Shown: piece by piece, positions 24,413-31,355 of the stretch | Layout: every line of letters begins with the position of its first letter | Numbering within the stretch: the stretch's first letter is position 1 | Assembly (NCBI GenBank): GCA_937877595.1 | Contig: CALFIY010000061.1 | Coordinates: 1 to 35,292 of the forward strand | Direction of reading: 5' to 3' | Length of the DNA stretch: 35,292 nt | Source of the DNA: an uncultured Prevotella sp. | Lineage (GTDB): Bacteria; Bacteroidota; Bacteroidia; Bacteroidales; Bacteroidaceae | Notes under the pieces: model-generated | Databases searched by the model: none | What the model was told of the DNA's origin: nothing | What the model saw: the letters and a program-made list of their open reading frames with translations, nothing else | Made by a program: the position numbers and the translations under genes

Positions 24413-24602
24413 ATGCGCAGATTTTAGTAAAATACTGTTTTAGAAGACCACTACTGTTTTCAGAAAAAAGCAACTGTTTTTATTTAAATAAAAACAGCGC
24501 TGACGAAAATTAAAACAGCGCTGGCAAAAATAAAAACAGCGCAGACGAAAATTAAAACAGCGCAGACGAAAATAAAAACAGCAATTACTAAAACCTGCGC
24601 AT
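24413..24602. repeat. Foldback element with terminal inverted repeats and 21-nt units, locus B
   Basis: The ends ATGCGCAGATTTTAGTAA (24413-24430) and TTACTAAAACCTGCGCAT (24585-24602) are 18-bp inverted repeats with one mismatch. Inside, a perfect 24-bp palindrome centred on 24485/24486 begins CTGTTTTTATTT. To its left CTGTTTT recurs at 24435, 24454 and 24474. To its right four 21-base units (24491-24511, 24512-24532, 24533-24553, 24554-24574) and a decayed fifth begin AAAACAGC. No convincing target-site duplication or coding sequence is visible. It fills most of the gap between tyrS and folP. It could be a MITE-like element, a structured RNA or a bidirectional terminator. Confidence 0.8.
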
Positions 24603-24640
24603 ATTCGTTAGTTACAAGCCCATCTCTACACGATTCCAAA

Positions 24641-25450
24641 ATGCACTACACGCTCAACTGCAACGGCCAACTGCTCAGCCTGGAGACGCCCAGGGTGATG
24701 GCAATACTCAATGTCACCCCCGACTCCTTCTATTCTGCCAGCCGCAGACAGTCGGAGGGCGACGTGCGCAAGCGCGTGAGCCAGATGCTGGCCGAAGGCG
24801 CCGACATCATCGATGTTGGCGCATGTTCCACGCGCCCCGGCGCCACAATGGCCACACAGCAGGAGGAGACCGAACGCCTGCGATGGGCACTGGCAGCGGT
24901 GCGCAGCGAAGCACCCGACGCAACGGTCAGCATAGACACGTTCAGAGCCGACGTGGCGCGCATGGCTGTGGAAGAGTATGGTGCAAACATCATCAACGAC
25001 GCAGGCAGTCCGACCAACACCGACCTCTGCTTCTCAGCAATGGCGCGCATGGTGGCACGCCTGCGCGTACCTTATATCTACACCTCGCATAAGTCGAACG
25101 TCAGCGACATTCTGACAGACTGCGCCCGTGCCGTGGAAGAACTGCGCTCGCTCGGACAGCACGACATAATAGTCGACCCGGGATTCGGATTTGGCAAGAC
25201 GCTCGACGAGAACCACGTACTGATGGACAATCTCGACAGGATGCGGGTGCTGCAACTGCCCGTGCTGGTAGGCATATCGCGCAAGTCGATGATTACCAAA
25301 CTGCTCGGCATCACCACAGAGCAGGCCCTCAACGCCACGACATGCCTTAACACCGTGGCACTGCTGAAAGGTGCCGACATACTGCGCGTCCACGACGTGC
25401 CAGAGGCCGTGCAGTGCATCAGGCTCGTCAACCACTGTAAAAACACTTGA
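24641..25450 (+). CDS. folP: Dihydropteroate synthase
   Basis: Joins p-aminobenzoate to the pterin pyrophosphate in folate synthesis; it is the sulfonamide target. The 269 residues carry the family motifs in order: MAILNVTPDSFY (20-31), ADIIDVGACSTRPGA (54-68, with Ala-Cys where most have Gly-Glu), VSIDTFRADVA, INDAGSP, DIIVDPGFGFGKTLDENH, and VGISRKSM followed at the end by LRVHDVPE. The start at 24641 lies 38 bases after the repeat element, and no TAnnTTTG box was found in between. It is 13 bases before cdaA, a pairing common in Bacteroidetes. Confidence 0.95.
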   Translation: MHYTLNCNGQLLSLETPRVMAILNVTPDSFYSASRRQSEGDVRKRVSQMLAEGADIIDVGACSTRPGATMATQQEETERLRWALAAVRSEAPDATVSIDTFRADVARMAVEEYGANIINDAGSPTNTDLCFSAMARMVARLRVPYIYTSHKSNVSDILTDCARAVEELRSLGQHDIIVDPGFGFGKTLDENHVLMDNLDRMRVLQLPVLVGISRKSMITKLLGITTEQALNATTCLNTVALLKGADILRVHDVPEAVQCIRLVNHCKNT

Positions 25451-25463
25451 AGTTACATAATTT

Positions 25464-26255
25464 ATGTTTATCGACTTCGGAATAAAAGACATTGTAGACA
25501 TAGTGCTCGTAGCGCTGATGCTCTACTACATCTACCGGCTCATGAAAGAGTCGCGCTCGCTGAATGTATTCATCGGCATTATGATATTCGTAGTGCTGTG
25601 GTTGCTGGTGTCGCAGGTGCTTGAGATGAAACTGCTCGGGAGCATCATGGACAAACTGGTCAGCGTGGGAGTGATAGCACTCATCATTCTCTTCCAGGAA
25701 GACATTCGCAAGTTTCTATTCAATCTTGGAGCGCATCAGCGCATACGCGCCTTCACCCGTCTTTTCGGAAATGGCGGCGACGCGCGCAGCGACAGCGACG
25801 CACTCAAGGCCATCATCATGCCCATAGTGATGGCCTGCCTGAACATGAGCAAGCGCAAGGTGGGTGCACTGATAGTGATAGAACGCACCATGCCACTCGA
25901 CAATGTTGTAGAGACAGGCTCCATGCTCGATGCCAATATCAACCAGCAACTGATAGAGAACATCTTCTTCAAGAACTCGCCCCTACACGACGGCGCCATG
26001 GTGATAGCCAATCACCGCATCAAGGCCGCCGGATGCATCCTGCCCGTCAGCCACGACCTCGAGATTCCCAAGGAACTCGGACTGCGCCATCGCGCCGCTC
26101 TCGGCATTTCCCAGGAGTCAGACTGCATTGCCGTGGTGGTGAGCGAGGAAAACGGCGGCATCACAATAGCCATGGCAGGCCAGTTGCTGCTACATCTTAC
26201 AGCCGAGAAACTGGAAAGCGTGCTCACTCAGGAACTGAAAAAAACAGAGAGGTAA
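25464..26255 (+). CDS. cdaA: Diadenylate cyclase CdaA
   Basis: Makes cyclic di-AMP from two ATP at the inner membrane. The 263 residues have three N-terminal membrane helices (about 10-27, 35-52 and 58-77) and a DisA_N catalytic domain. Both active-site motifs are present: Asp-Gly-Ala at 176-178 in PLHDGAMVI and Arg-His-Arg at 208-210 in GLRHRAALGISQ. The start is 13 bases after folP, so the two are cotranscribed. The CdaR regulator gene that follows cdaA in Firmicutes is absent here. Confidence 0.95.
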   Translation: MFIDFGIKDIVDIVLVALMLYYIYRLMKESRSLNVFIGIMIFVVLWLLVSQVLEMKLLGSIMDKLVSVGVIALIILFQEDIRKFLFNLGAHQRIRAFTRLFGNGGDARSDSDALKAIIMPIVMACLNMSKRKVGALIVIERTMPLDNVVETGSMLDANINQQLIENIFFKNSPLHDGAMVIANHRIKAAGCILPVSHDLEIPKELGLRHRAALGISQESDCIAVVVSEENGGITIAMAGQLLLHLTAEKLESVLTQELKKTER

Positions 26256-26281
26256 ACAGCATTTCACACATGCGAGAAGTT

Positions 26282-26317
26282 AAAAAAAGAGAAAGGCCGT
26301 GCTTTTCTCTTTTTTTT
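26282..26317 (+). terminator. Rho-independent terminator of folP-cdaA
   Basis: AAAAAAGAGAAA (26283-26294) pairs perfectly with TTTCTCTTTTTT (26304-26315) around a 9-base loop, ending in a T-run, 27 bases after the cdaA stop. Confidence 0.85.
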
Positions 26318-26342
26318 GCTCGTCGCTATGCTTCAAAATATT

Positions 26343-26350
26343 TAACTTTG
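26343..26350 (+). promoter_or_regulatory. Candidate -7 box of pta-ackA
   Basis: TAACTTTG matches TAnnTTTG and lies 45 bases before the pta ATG. The nearest TTTG upstream (26315-26318) is 24 bases away, longer than usual and inside the terminator, so the -33 element is uncertain. Confidence 0.55.
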
Positions 26351-26395
26351 CACGAGAGCATTTTATATACACTAACATAAAATACAAGACAAACT

Positions 26396-27406
26396 ATGGA
26401 TCTATTAAGTCAAATTGTAGCACGCGCCAAAGCCAACAAGCAGCGCATAGTGCTTCCAGAGGCAGAAGAGGAACGTACTCTCTGCGCAGCCGACCGCGTA
26501 CTGGCCGACGACATTGCCAACATCATTCTCATCGGCAACCCTGAAAAGGTGCACGCCTTGGCCAAGGAGAAAGGCCTGCAGCACATCGACAAGGCTACGC
26601 TCATCGACCCCGAGAACTACGAGCGCAGCGAGGAGATGGCTGCACTGCTGGCAGAACTCCGCAAGAAGAAGGGCATGACCATCGAGCAGGCTCGCGAACT
26701 GGTGAAGAATCCTCTCTACCTCGGCTGCATGATAATAAAGACCGAAGGCGCCGACGGACAAATCAGCGGAGCCCTCTCCACCACCGGCGACACTCTGCGT
26801 CCGGCACTGCAGATCATCAAGTGCGCCCCTGGCATCACCTGCGTCAGCGGAGGCATGCTGCTCATCACCAAGCAGCCACAGTATGGCGAGAATGGAGTGC
26901 TCGTGGTAGGCGACGTGGCTGTGACACCTATGCCTAATGCCGACGAACTGGCTCAGATTGCCGTATGCACAGCACAGACAGCACGCTCGGTGGCTGGCTT
27001 TGCCGACCCACGCGTGGCAATGCTCAGTTTCTCTACCAAAGGCTCCGCAAAGCATGAGGTCGTAGACAAGGTGGTAGAGGCTACTGCAAAGGCTCGCGAA
27101 CTCGACCCGTCGCTCAAGATAGACGGCGAACTGCAGGCCGATGCCGCTCTCGTGCCATCCGTAGGCAAGAAGAAGGCTCCGGGCTCAGCCATTGCCGGCG
27201 AAGCCAACGTCCTCGTATTCCCCAACCTCGAAGTGGGCAACATCGGCTACAAACTGGTGCAGCGCCTCGGCGACGCCATCGCCATCGGTCCTATCCTGCA
27301 GGGTATAGCACGCCCAGTGAACGACCTCTCGCGCGGCTGTTCTGTAGACGACATCTACTACATGGTGGCTATCACGGCCTGCCAGGCTATGGATGCAAAG
27401 AAGTAG
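26396..27406 (+). CDS. pta: Phosphate acetyltransferase
   Basis: Converts acetyl-CoA and phosphate to acetyl phosphate, the first step of acetate formation. The 336-residue product is the short form made only of the PTA_PTB catalytic domain, without the regulatory N-terminal half seen in E. coli Pta. Motifs include RIVLPEAEEERTLCAADRVL, GALSTTGDTLRPALQI, the ATP/CoA-fold segment MLSFSTKGSAKHE, DGELQADAALVP and the end VNDLSRGCSVDDIYYMVAIT. It is followed after 48 A-rich bases by ackA. The pair gives ATP in fermentation to acetate. Confidence 0.96.
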   Translation: MDLLSQIVARAKANKQRIVLPEAEEERTLCAADRVLADDIANIILIGNPEKVHALAKEKGLQHIDKATLIDPENYERSEEMAALLAELRKKKGMTIEQARELVKNPLYLGCMIIKTEGADGQISGALSTTGDTLRPALQIIKCAPGITCVSGGMLLITKQPQYGENGVLVVGDVAVTPMPNADELAQIAVCTAQTARSVAGFADPRVAMLSFSTKGSAKHEVVDKVVEATAKARELDPSLKIDGELQADAALVPSVGKKKAPGSAIAGEANVLVFPNLEVGNIGYKLVQRLGDAIAIGPILQGIARPVNDLSRGCSVDDIYYMVAITACQAMDAKK

Positions 27407-27420
27407 GGAACGGAAAGATT

Positions 27421-27454
27421 ATTAAAAACTGAAAATTAAAGATTAGAAATTAAA
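27421..27454 (+). repeat. Short A-rich tandem repeat before ackA
   Basis: Two 14-base units, ATTAAAAACTGAAA and ATTAAAGATTAGAA, and a partial third (ATTAAA) run directly into the ackA ATG. An A-rich, unstructured leader of this kind favours translation start in Bacteroidetes, where Shine-Dalgarno pairing is not used. Confidence 0.5.
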
Positions 27455-28645
27455 ATGAAAATACTTGTTCTAAACTGCGGTTCGTCGTCTATCAAGTACG
27501 CCCTGTACAACATGGACGACAAGAGCGTGATGACCAGCGGAGGCGCAGAGCGCGTAGGACTGGACGGCGCTTTCGTGAAAGTGAAACTTGCCAACGGCGA
27601 GAAGCGCCAGATAATGCACGACATCCCTGAGCACACCGAGGGTGTGAAATTCATCTTCTCGCTGCTCACCGATCCGGAGATAGGTGTCATCAAGTCGCTC
27701 GACGAGATTGACGCCGTGGGCCATCGCATGGTGCATGGCGGAGAGAAGTTCAACAAGTCTGTACTGCTCACCGACGAAGTGCTCAGCGCCTTCGAGGCTG
27801 TCAGCGACCTGGCTCCTCTGCACAACCCAGCCAACCTCAAGGGTGTCAATGCCGTGAAAGAACTGATGCCCGGACTGCCACAAGTCGGCGTGTTCGACAC
27901 CGCATTCCATCAGACAATGCCAGCCAAGGCCTACATGTATGCCATTCCATACGAACTTTACGAGAAGTATGGCATACGTCGCTACGGCTTCCACGGCACA
28001 TCCCACCGCTACGTCAGTGCACGCGCACTGGAATTTCTCGGCATGAAGCCCGAAGGCACCAAGGTTATAACCTGCCATGTCGGCAATGGCGGCTCTATCG
28101 CTGCCGTTGTAGACGGCAAGTGTGTTGACACTTCCATGGGACTCACTCCGCTCGAAGGTCTCGTCATGGGTACTCGCTCCGGCGACATCGACGGCGGCGC
28201 TGTGACATTCATCGAAAAGAAACTCGGACTGGATGCCGACGGTATGTCAAACCTGCTGAACAAGAAGAGCGGTGTGGCTGGCATCACTGGCGGTTCGAGC
28301 GACATGCGCGACGTGGAGAATGCCGCAAAGGCCGGCGACAAGCGCGCCATCCTGGCCCAGGAGATGTACTTCTACCGCATCAAGAAATATATCGGTGCCT
28401 ATGCTGCAGCCATGGGCGGCGTTGATGTCATTGTCTTCACTGCCGGAGTGGGCGAAAATCAGGTGTCGATGCGTGCTGCCGTATGCGAAGGACTGGAGTT
28501 CCTTGGCGTAAAGTTCGACGCTGCCAAGAACAACGTTCGCGGCGAGGAAGCCATCATCTCTGCCGACGACTCCAGCGTGAAAGTGGTAGTCATTCCTACC
28601 GACGAGGAACTGATGATAGCCACCGACACCATGAATTTGCTGTAA
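27455..28645 (+). CDS. ackA: Acetate kinase
   Basis: Makes ATP and acetate from acetyl phosphate. The 396 residues have the ASKHA-fold signatures: MKILVLNCGSSSIKYALY with Asn7, GHRMVHGGEKF with a substrate-binding Arg, VFDTAFHQTMP with the catalytic Asp, RYGFHGTSHRYV, CHVGNGGSIAAV, MGLTPLEGLVMGTRSGDID and the final FTAGVGEN. Length is standard. It is 48 bases downstream of pta and 27 bases upstream of recA, with no terminator before recA. Confidence 0.97.
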   Translation: MKILVLNCGSSSIKYALYNMDDKSVMTSGGAERVGLDGAFVKVKLANGEKRQIMHDIPEHTEGVKFIFSLLTDPEIGVIKSLDEIDAVGHRMVHGGEKFNKSVLLTDEVLSAFEAVSDLAPLHNPANLKGVNAVKELMPGLPQVGVFDTAFHQTMPAKAYMYAIPYELYEKYGIRRYGFHGTSHRYVSARALEFLGMKPEGTKVITCHVGNGGSIAAVVDGKCVDTSMGLTPLEGLVMGTRSGDIDGGAVTFIEKKLGLDADGMSNLLNKKSGVAGITGGSSDMRDVENAAKAGDKRAILAQEMYFYRIKKYIGAYAAAMGGVDVIVFTAGVGENQVSMRAAVCEGLEFLGVKFDAAKNNVRGEEAIISADDSSVKVVVIPTDEELMIATDTMNLL

Positions 28646-28672
28646 AACATTTTAGTCATACAAACATAACCT

Positions 28673-29701
28673 ATGGCAAAAAAAGAAGAAACTGCCGCCA
28701 TCAGCCCACAAGAGGAGAAGATGAAGGCTCTGCAGGCTGCCATGTCGAAGATAGAGAAAGACTACGGCAAGGGTAGCATTATGAAACTCGGCGACGACAA
28801 AGTAGAGCATGTGGATATTATCCCCACTGGTTCTATAGCCCTCAATGCCGCCCTTGGCGTTGGCGGATATCCGCGAGGCCGCATCATCGAAATCTACGGG
28901 CCTGAGTCGAGCGGCAAGACGACACTGGCTATCCACGCCATTGCCGAAGCACAGAAAGCCGGCGGCATTGCTGCATTCATCGATGCCGAACATGCCTTCG
29001 ACCGCTTCTATGCTGAGAAACTGGGCGTCGACACCGACAATCTTTACATCTCACAGCCCGACAACGGCGAGCAGGCTCTGGAGATTGCCGACCAACTCAT
29101 ACGCTCGGCTGCCGTGGACATACTTGTGGTCGACTCTGTGGCGGCTCTCACTCCAAAGAAGGAGATAGAGGGCGACATGGGCGACTCTGCCGTGGGGCTG
29201 CACGCACGCCTGATGAGCCAGGCCCTGCGCAAACTGACCGCCACGATATCCAAGACCAACACCACATGCATCTTTATCAACCAACTGCGTGAGAAGATCG
29301 GCATCATGTTTGGCAATCCCGAGACTACCACAGGCGGCAACGCCCTGAAGTTCTATGCCTCGGTGCGCCTTGACATCCGCAAGATACAGACGCTGAAAGA
29401 TGGCGACCAGCCCATCGGCAACCAGGTGCGCGTGAAGGTGGTCAAGAACAAGGTGGCTCCGCCTTTCCGCAAGGCTGAGTTCGAGATAATGTTCGGCGAA
29501 GGTATCTCCAAAATTGGCGAGATTGTCGACCTTGGCGTAGCCTACGACATCATCAAGAAGAGTGGCTCATGGTTCTCCTATGGAGAGTCGAAACTGGCCC
29601 AGGGACGCGAGGCAACGAAGCAACTGCTGGCAGACAATCCCGAACTGTGCGAGGAACTGGAGGCTAAAATCATGGCAGTTATCTCAGATAAGCAGGAATA
29701 A
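28673..29701 (+). CDS. recA: Recombinase RecA
   Basis: DNA strand-exchange ATPase of homologous recombination and SOS induction. The 342 residues include Walker A GPESSGKT at 76-83, Walker B ILVVDSVAAL, the MAW-type segment KALQAAMSKIEKDYGKGSIM, and L2 with GNPETTTGGNALKFYASVRLD. The C-terminal tail is short and acidic. The start is 27 bases after ackA, so at least part of its expression may come from the pta-ackA promoter; no clear promoter or LexA-type box was recognised in the gap. It is followed by a strong hairpin terminator. Confidence 0.97.
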   Translation: MAKKEETAAISPQEEKMKALQAAMSKIEKDYGKGSIMKLGDDKVEHVDIIPTGSIALNAALGVGGYPRGRIIEIYGPESSGKTTLAIHAIAEAQKAGGIAAFIDAEHAFDRFYAEKLGVDTDNLYISQPDNGEQALEIADQLIRSAAVDILVVDSVAALTPKKEIEGDMGDSAVGLHARLMSQALRKLTATISKTNTTCIFINQLREKIGIMFGNPETTTGGNALKFYASVRLDIRKIQTLKDGDQPIGNQVRVKVVKNKVAPPFRKAEFEIMFGEGISKIGEIVDLGVAYDIIKKSGSWFSYGESKLAQGREATKQLLADNPELCEELEAKIMAVISDKQE

Positions 29702-29760
29702 GGAAAAACACCTTTTTCGCAATAACGGAACGTCGATACACCGTTATAACGAAAAGCAAT

Positions 29761-29803
29761 AAAAACCCCAGCGCATCATCTGATGCGCCGGGATTTTTAT
29801 TTA
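29761..29803. terminator. Bidirectional terminator between recA and the convergent gene
   Basis: AAAAACCCCAGCGCATCA (29761-29778) pairs with TGATGCGCCGGGATTTTT (29781-29798), with two mismatches and a 2-base apical gap. T-rich tails follow on both strands, so it can serve recA and the minus-strand gene ending at 29824. Confidence 0.85.
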
Positions 29804-29823
29804 TCTCCGTCTCAAAGAACGCG

Positions 29824-31155
29824 CTACTTACGCGTGGTGCGGGTTCCTATGACAGTGCCGTTCTTGCCAAACTGCACGATAAGCCAACTCTTGGTGCGCT
29901 CGTAGAGCCAGTCGTAGCGGCCGTTGACATCCTCTGCCGTTTTGTCAGGTGTTCCGACAGCCATCTCAACTTCTTCCTCTGTCATGCCGATACCGACACG
30001 GCCCTGGCGTATCATGGCACGCGTTGCCGACGACGTATTGCGCAGTTTTCCTTCGCCGAAACCGAAGAGATAGCCAAAGTAGTCTTCCTTCTGGCCGTCA
30101 ATATCGCCGGTAACGCTCTTGTTGGTAAACGTCACATCTTTATAGTATATGCGTCCCGACCCTGTCTCGGCAAGCGTGAGGGTGACGTAATCGCTGTTGC
30201 GCACAGGCGCCAACTTGTCTATGCGGAACTCCATGAGCCGCGGCACATTGACAATGCGGTTTTTACCACTGCCCTTGCTCAGCATGCTTGTGGCATACTT
30301 CGTGTAGACAACCTTGCCAAGGTACTGAGCGTAGTCGTCCGACACCTTGGTATTTTCTGTCAGCGCTTCAAAGGCACCAAGGAATGTATGCTTCAAGTTA
30401 TCAACGCCAAATTCATCGTCACGCATGCCACTGTTGGTCTTGCTCATTGCAACAATCTGGTAGAACTCCTTGCCAGTCTTGTCAGCCACGATAATCTTCA
30501 CTGGGAAAGCACGCGTGCCCACACCTACAGCGACCACCTTGACTTCCTCGTTCTTTGGCATTGTCACCTCTTGGAAGCCGTCGCCTTCATATTCTGTGTC
30601 GACGCGGAAGTCGCTTGTACGCGTGACAAGCGTCTGGCCAAGAAGTTTCTCGCGCGCTATGTCGACATCGCCCAGATAAGCCAGCGTAGGAACGCCAAGT
30701 TTGCCGTAGCAGTAGTCGTCAAAACTTCCGTGAGGCAATTCAAAGTAATATTTTTTGCCATCGTCCTGACAGGTAAAATTCATACGTTCGCGGTTGTTGG
30801 CACCTACGGAATGGCTGTTGTAAATCATTATCTTGTAGCGCAGTCCACCGCTGCTGACTTCCTTACCCGTGGTTTCGTCGCGGAAAGTATTAACCAGCAG
30901 ATCGTACTTCTCTGGAATGACCATGAATTTCATGCCGTCCTTCCAGTCGCAAAGGCTGTAGAAGCGGAAATTCCTGCTGACAAAGTCCAGATTTTCTTCA
31001 TCCTCCTCAGCAGCAACGGCGATAGACTTCTTTTCTGTCTTGACCTCGGTCTTCTTGACTCCCTTGGTCTTGACGATATACGAACTGGCATCCTGCTGAG
31101 CCCAGATACTGGCAGCAACGAATGTCATAACCATTATTAGAGCAATTCTCTTCAT
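29824..31155 (-). CDS. Exported protein of unknown function with BamE-like C-terminus
   Basis: A 443-residue protein I do not recognise as a whole. It has a clear signal peptide (MKRIALIMVMTFVAASIWAQ), a Lys/Glu-rich linker (about 30-57), and a mostly beta-strand middle part (about 58-375) with no motif I can name. The last 60 residues look like a small BamE/SmpA-OmlA domain: QGRVGIGMTEEEVEMAVGTP, then RYDWLYER and WLIVQFGKNGTVIG. In known proteins that fold appears in outer-membrane assembly lipoproteins, but there is no lipobox here, so a soluble periplasmic protein is more likely. It diverges from dnaK. A role in envelope maintenance is a guess. Confidence 0.75.
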   Translation of the reverse strand: MKRIALIMVMTFVAASIWAQQDASSYIVKTKGVKKTEVKTEKKSIAVAAEEDEENLDFVSRNFRFYSLCDWKDGMKFMVIPEKYDLLVNTFRDETTGKEVSSGGLRYKIMIYNSHSVGANNRERMNFTCQDDGKKYYFELPHGSFDDYCYGKLGVPTLAYLGDVDIAREKLLGQTLVTRTSDFRVDTEYEGDGFQEVTMPKNEEVKVVAVGVGTRAFPVKIIVADKTGKEFYQIVAMSKTNSGMRDDEFGVDNLKHTFLGAFEALTENTKVSDDYAQYLGKVVYTKYATSMLSKGSGKNRIVNVPRLMEFRIDKLAPVRNSDYVTLTLAETGSGRIYYKDVTFTNKSVTGDIDGQKEDYFGYLFGFGEGKLRNTSSATRAMIRQGRVGIGMTEEEVEMAVGTPDKTAEDVNGRYDWLYERTKSWLIVQFGKNGTVIGTRTTRK

Positions 31156-31189
31156 GCGTTTTTCTGTTGTTATGGTATATTTTCGATTG

Positions 31190-31197
31190 CAAAGATA
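31190..31197 (-). promoter_or_regulatory. Candidate -7 box of the exported protein gene
   Basis: Plus-strand CAAAGATA reads TATCTTTG on the minus strand, a full TAnnTTTG match 34 bases before the ATG. The upstream TTTG (plus CAAA at 31221-31224) is 23 bases away, a little long. Confidence 0.5.
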
Positions 31198-31217
31198 GAA
31201 ATATTTTTTTTATCGTG

Positions 31218-31230
31218 TGACAAAATGTCA
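31218..31230. promoter_or_regulatory. Short inverted repeat in the dnaK divergent region
   Basis: TGACA and TGTCA flank AAA at 31218-31230, midway between the two divergent genes and overlapping the possible -33 element of the minus-strand gene. It could be an operator. It is not the CIRCE element of HrcA. Short enough to occur by chance. Confidence 0.25.
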
Positions 31231-31355
31231 TTTTATTATTCAAATTTTTACTTTTTGGCATACGCTTTGCTACTTCGTAAGTGACGCACCATGGAAATGT
31301 CCAGCGTCGACAGAACAAATTATTCAGAAACAGAAACATTAAAAATTATAGAACT

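Noticed and set aside
24474..24600. CRISPR array
   Set aside because: The units are contiguous 21-mers with no unique spacers of 30 or so bases, and no cas gene is present.
31200..31355. CIRCE (HrcA) operator before dnaK
   Set aside because: No TTAGCACTC-type arm or its complement is present in the leader.
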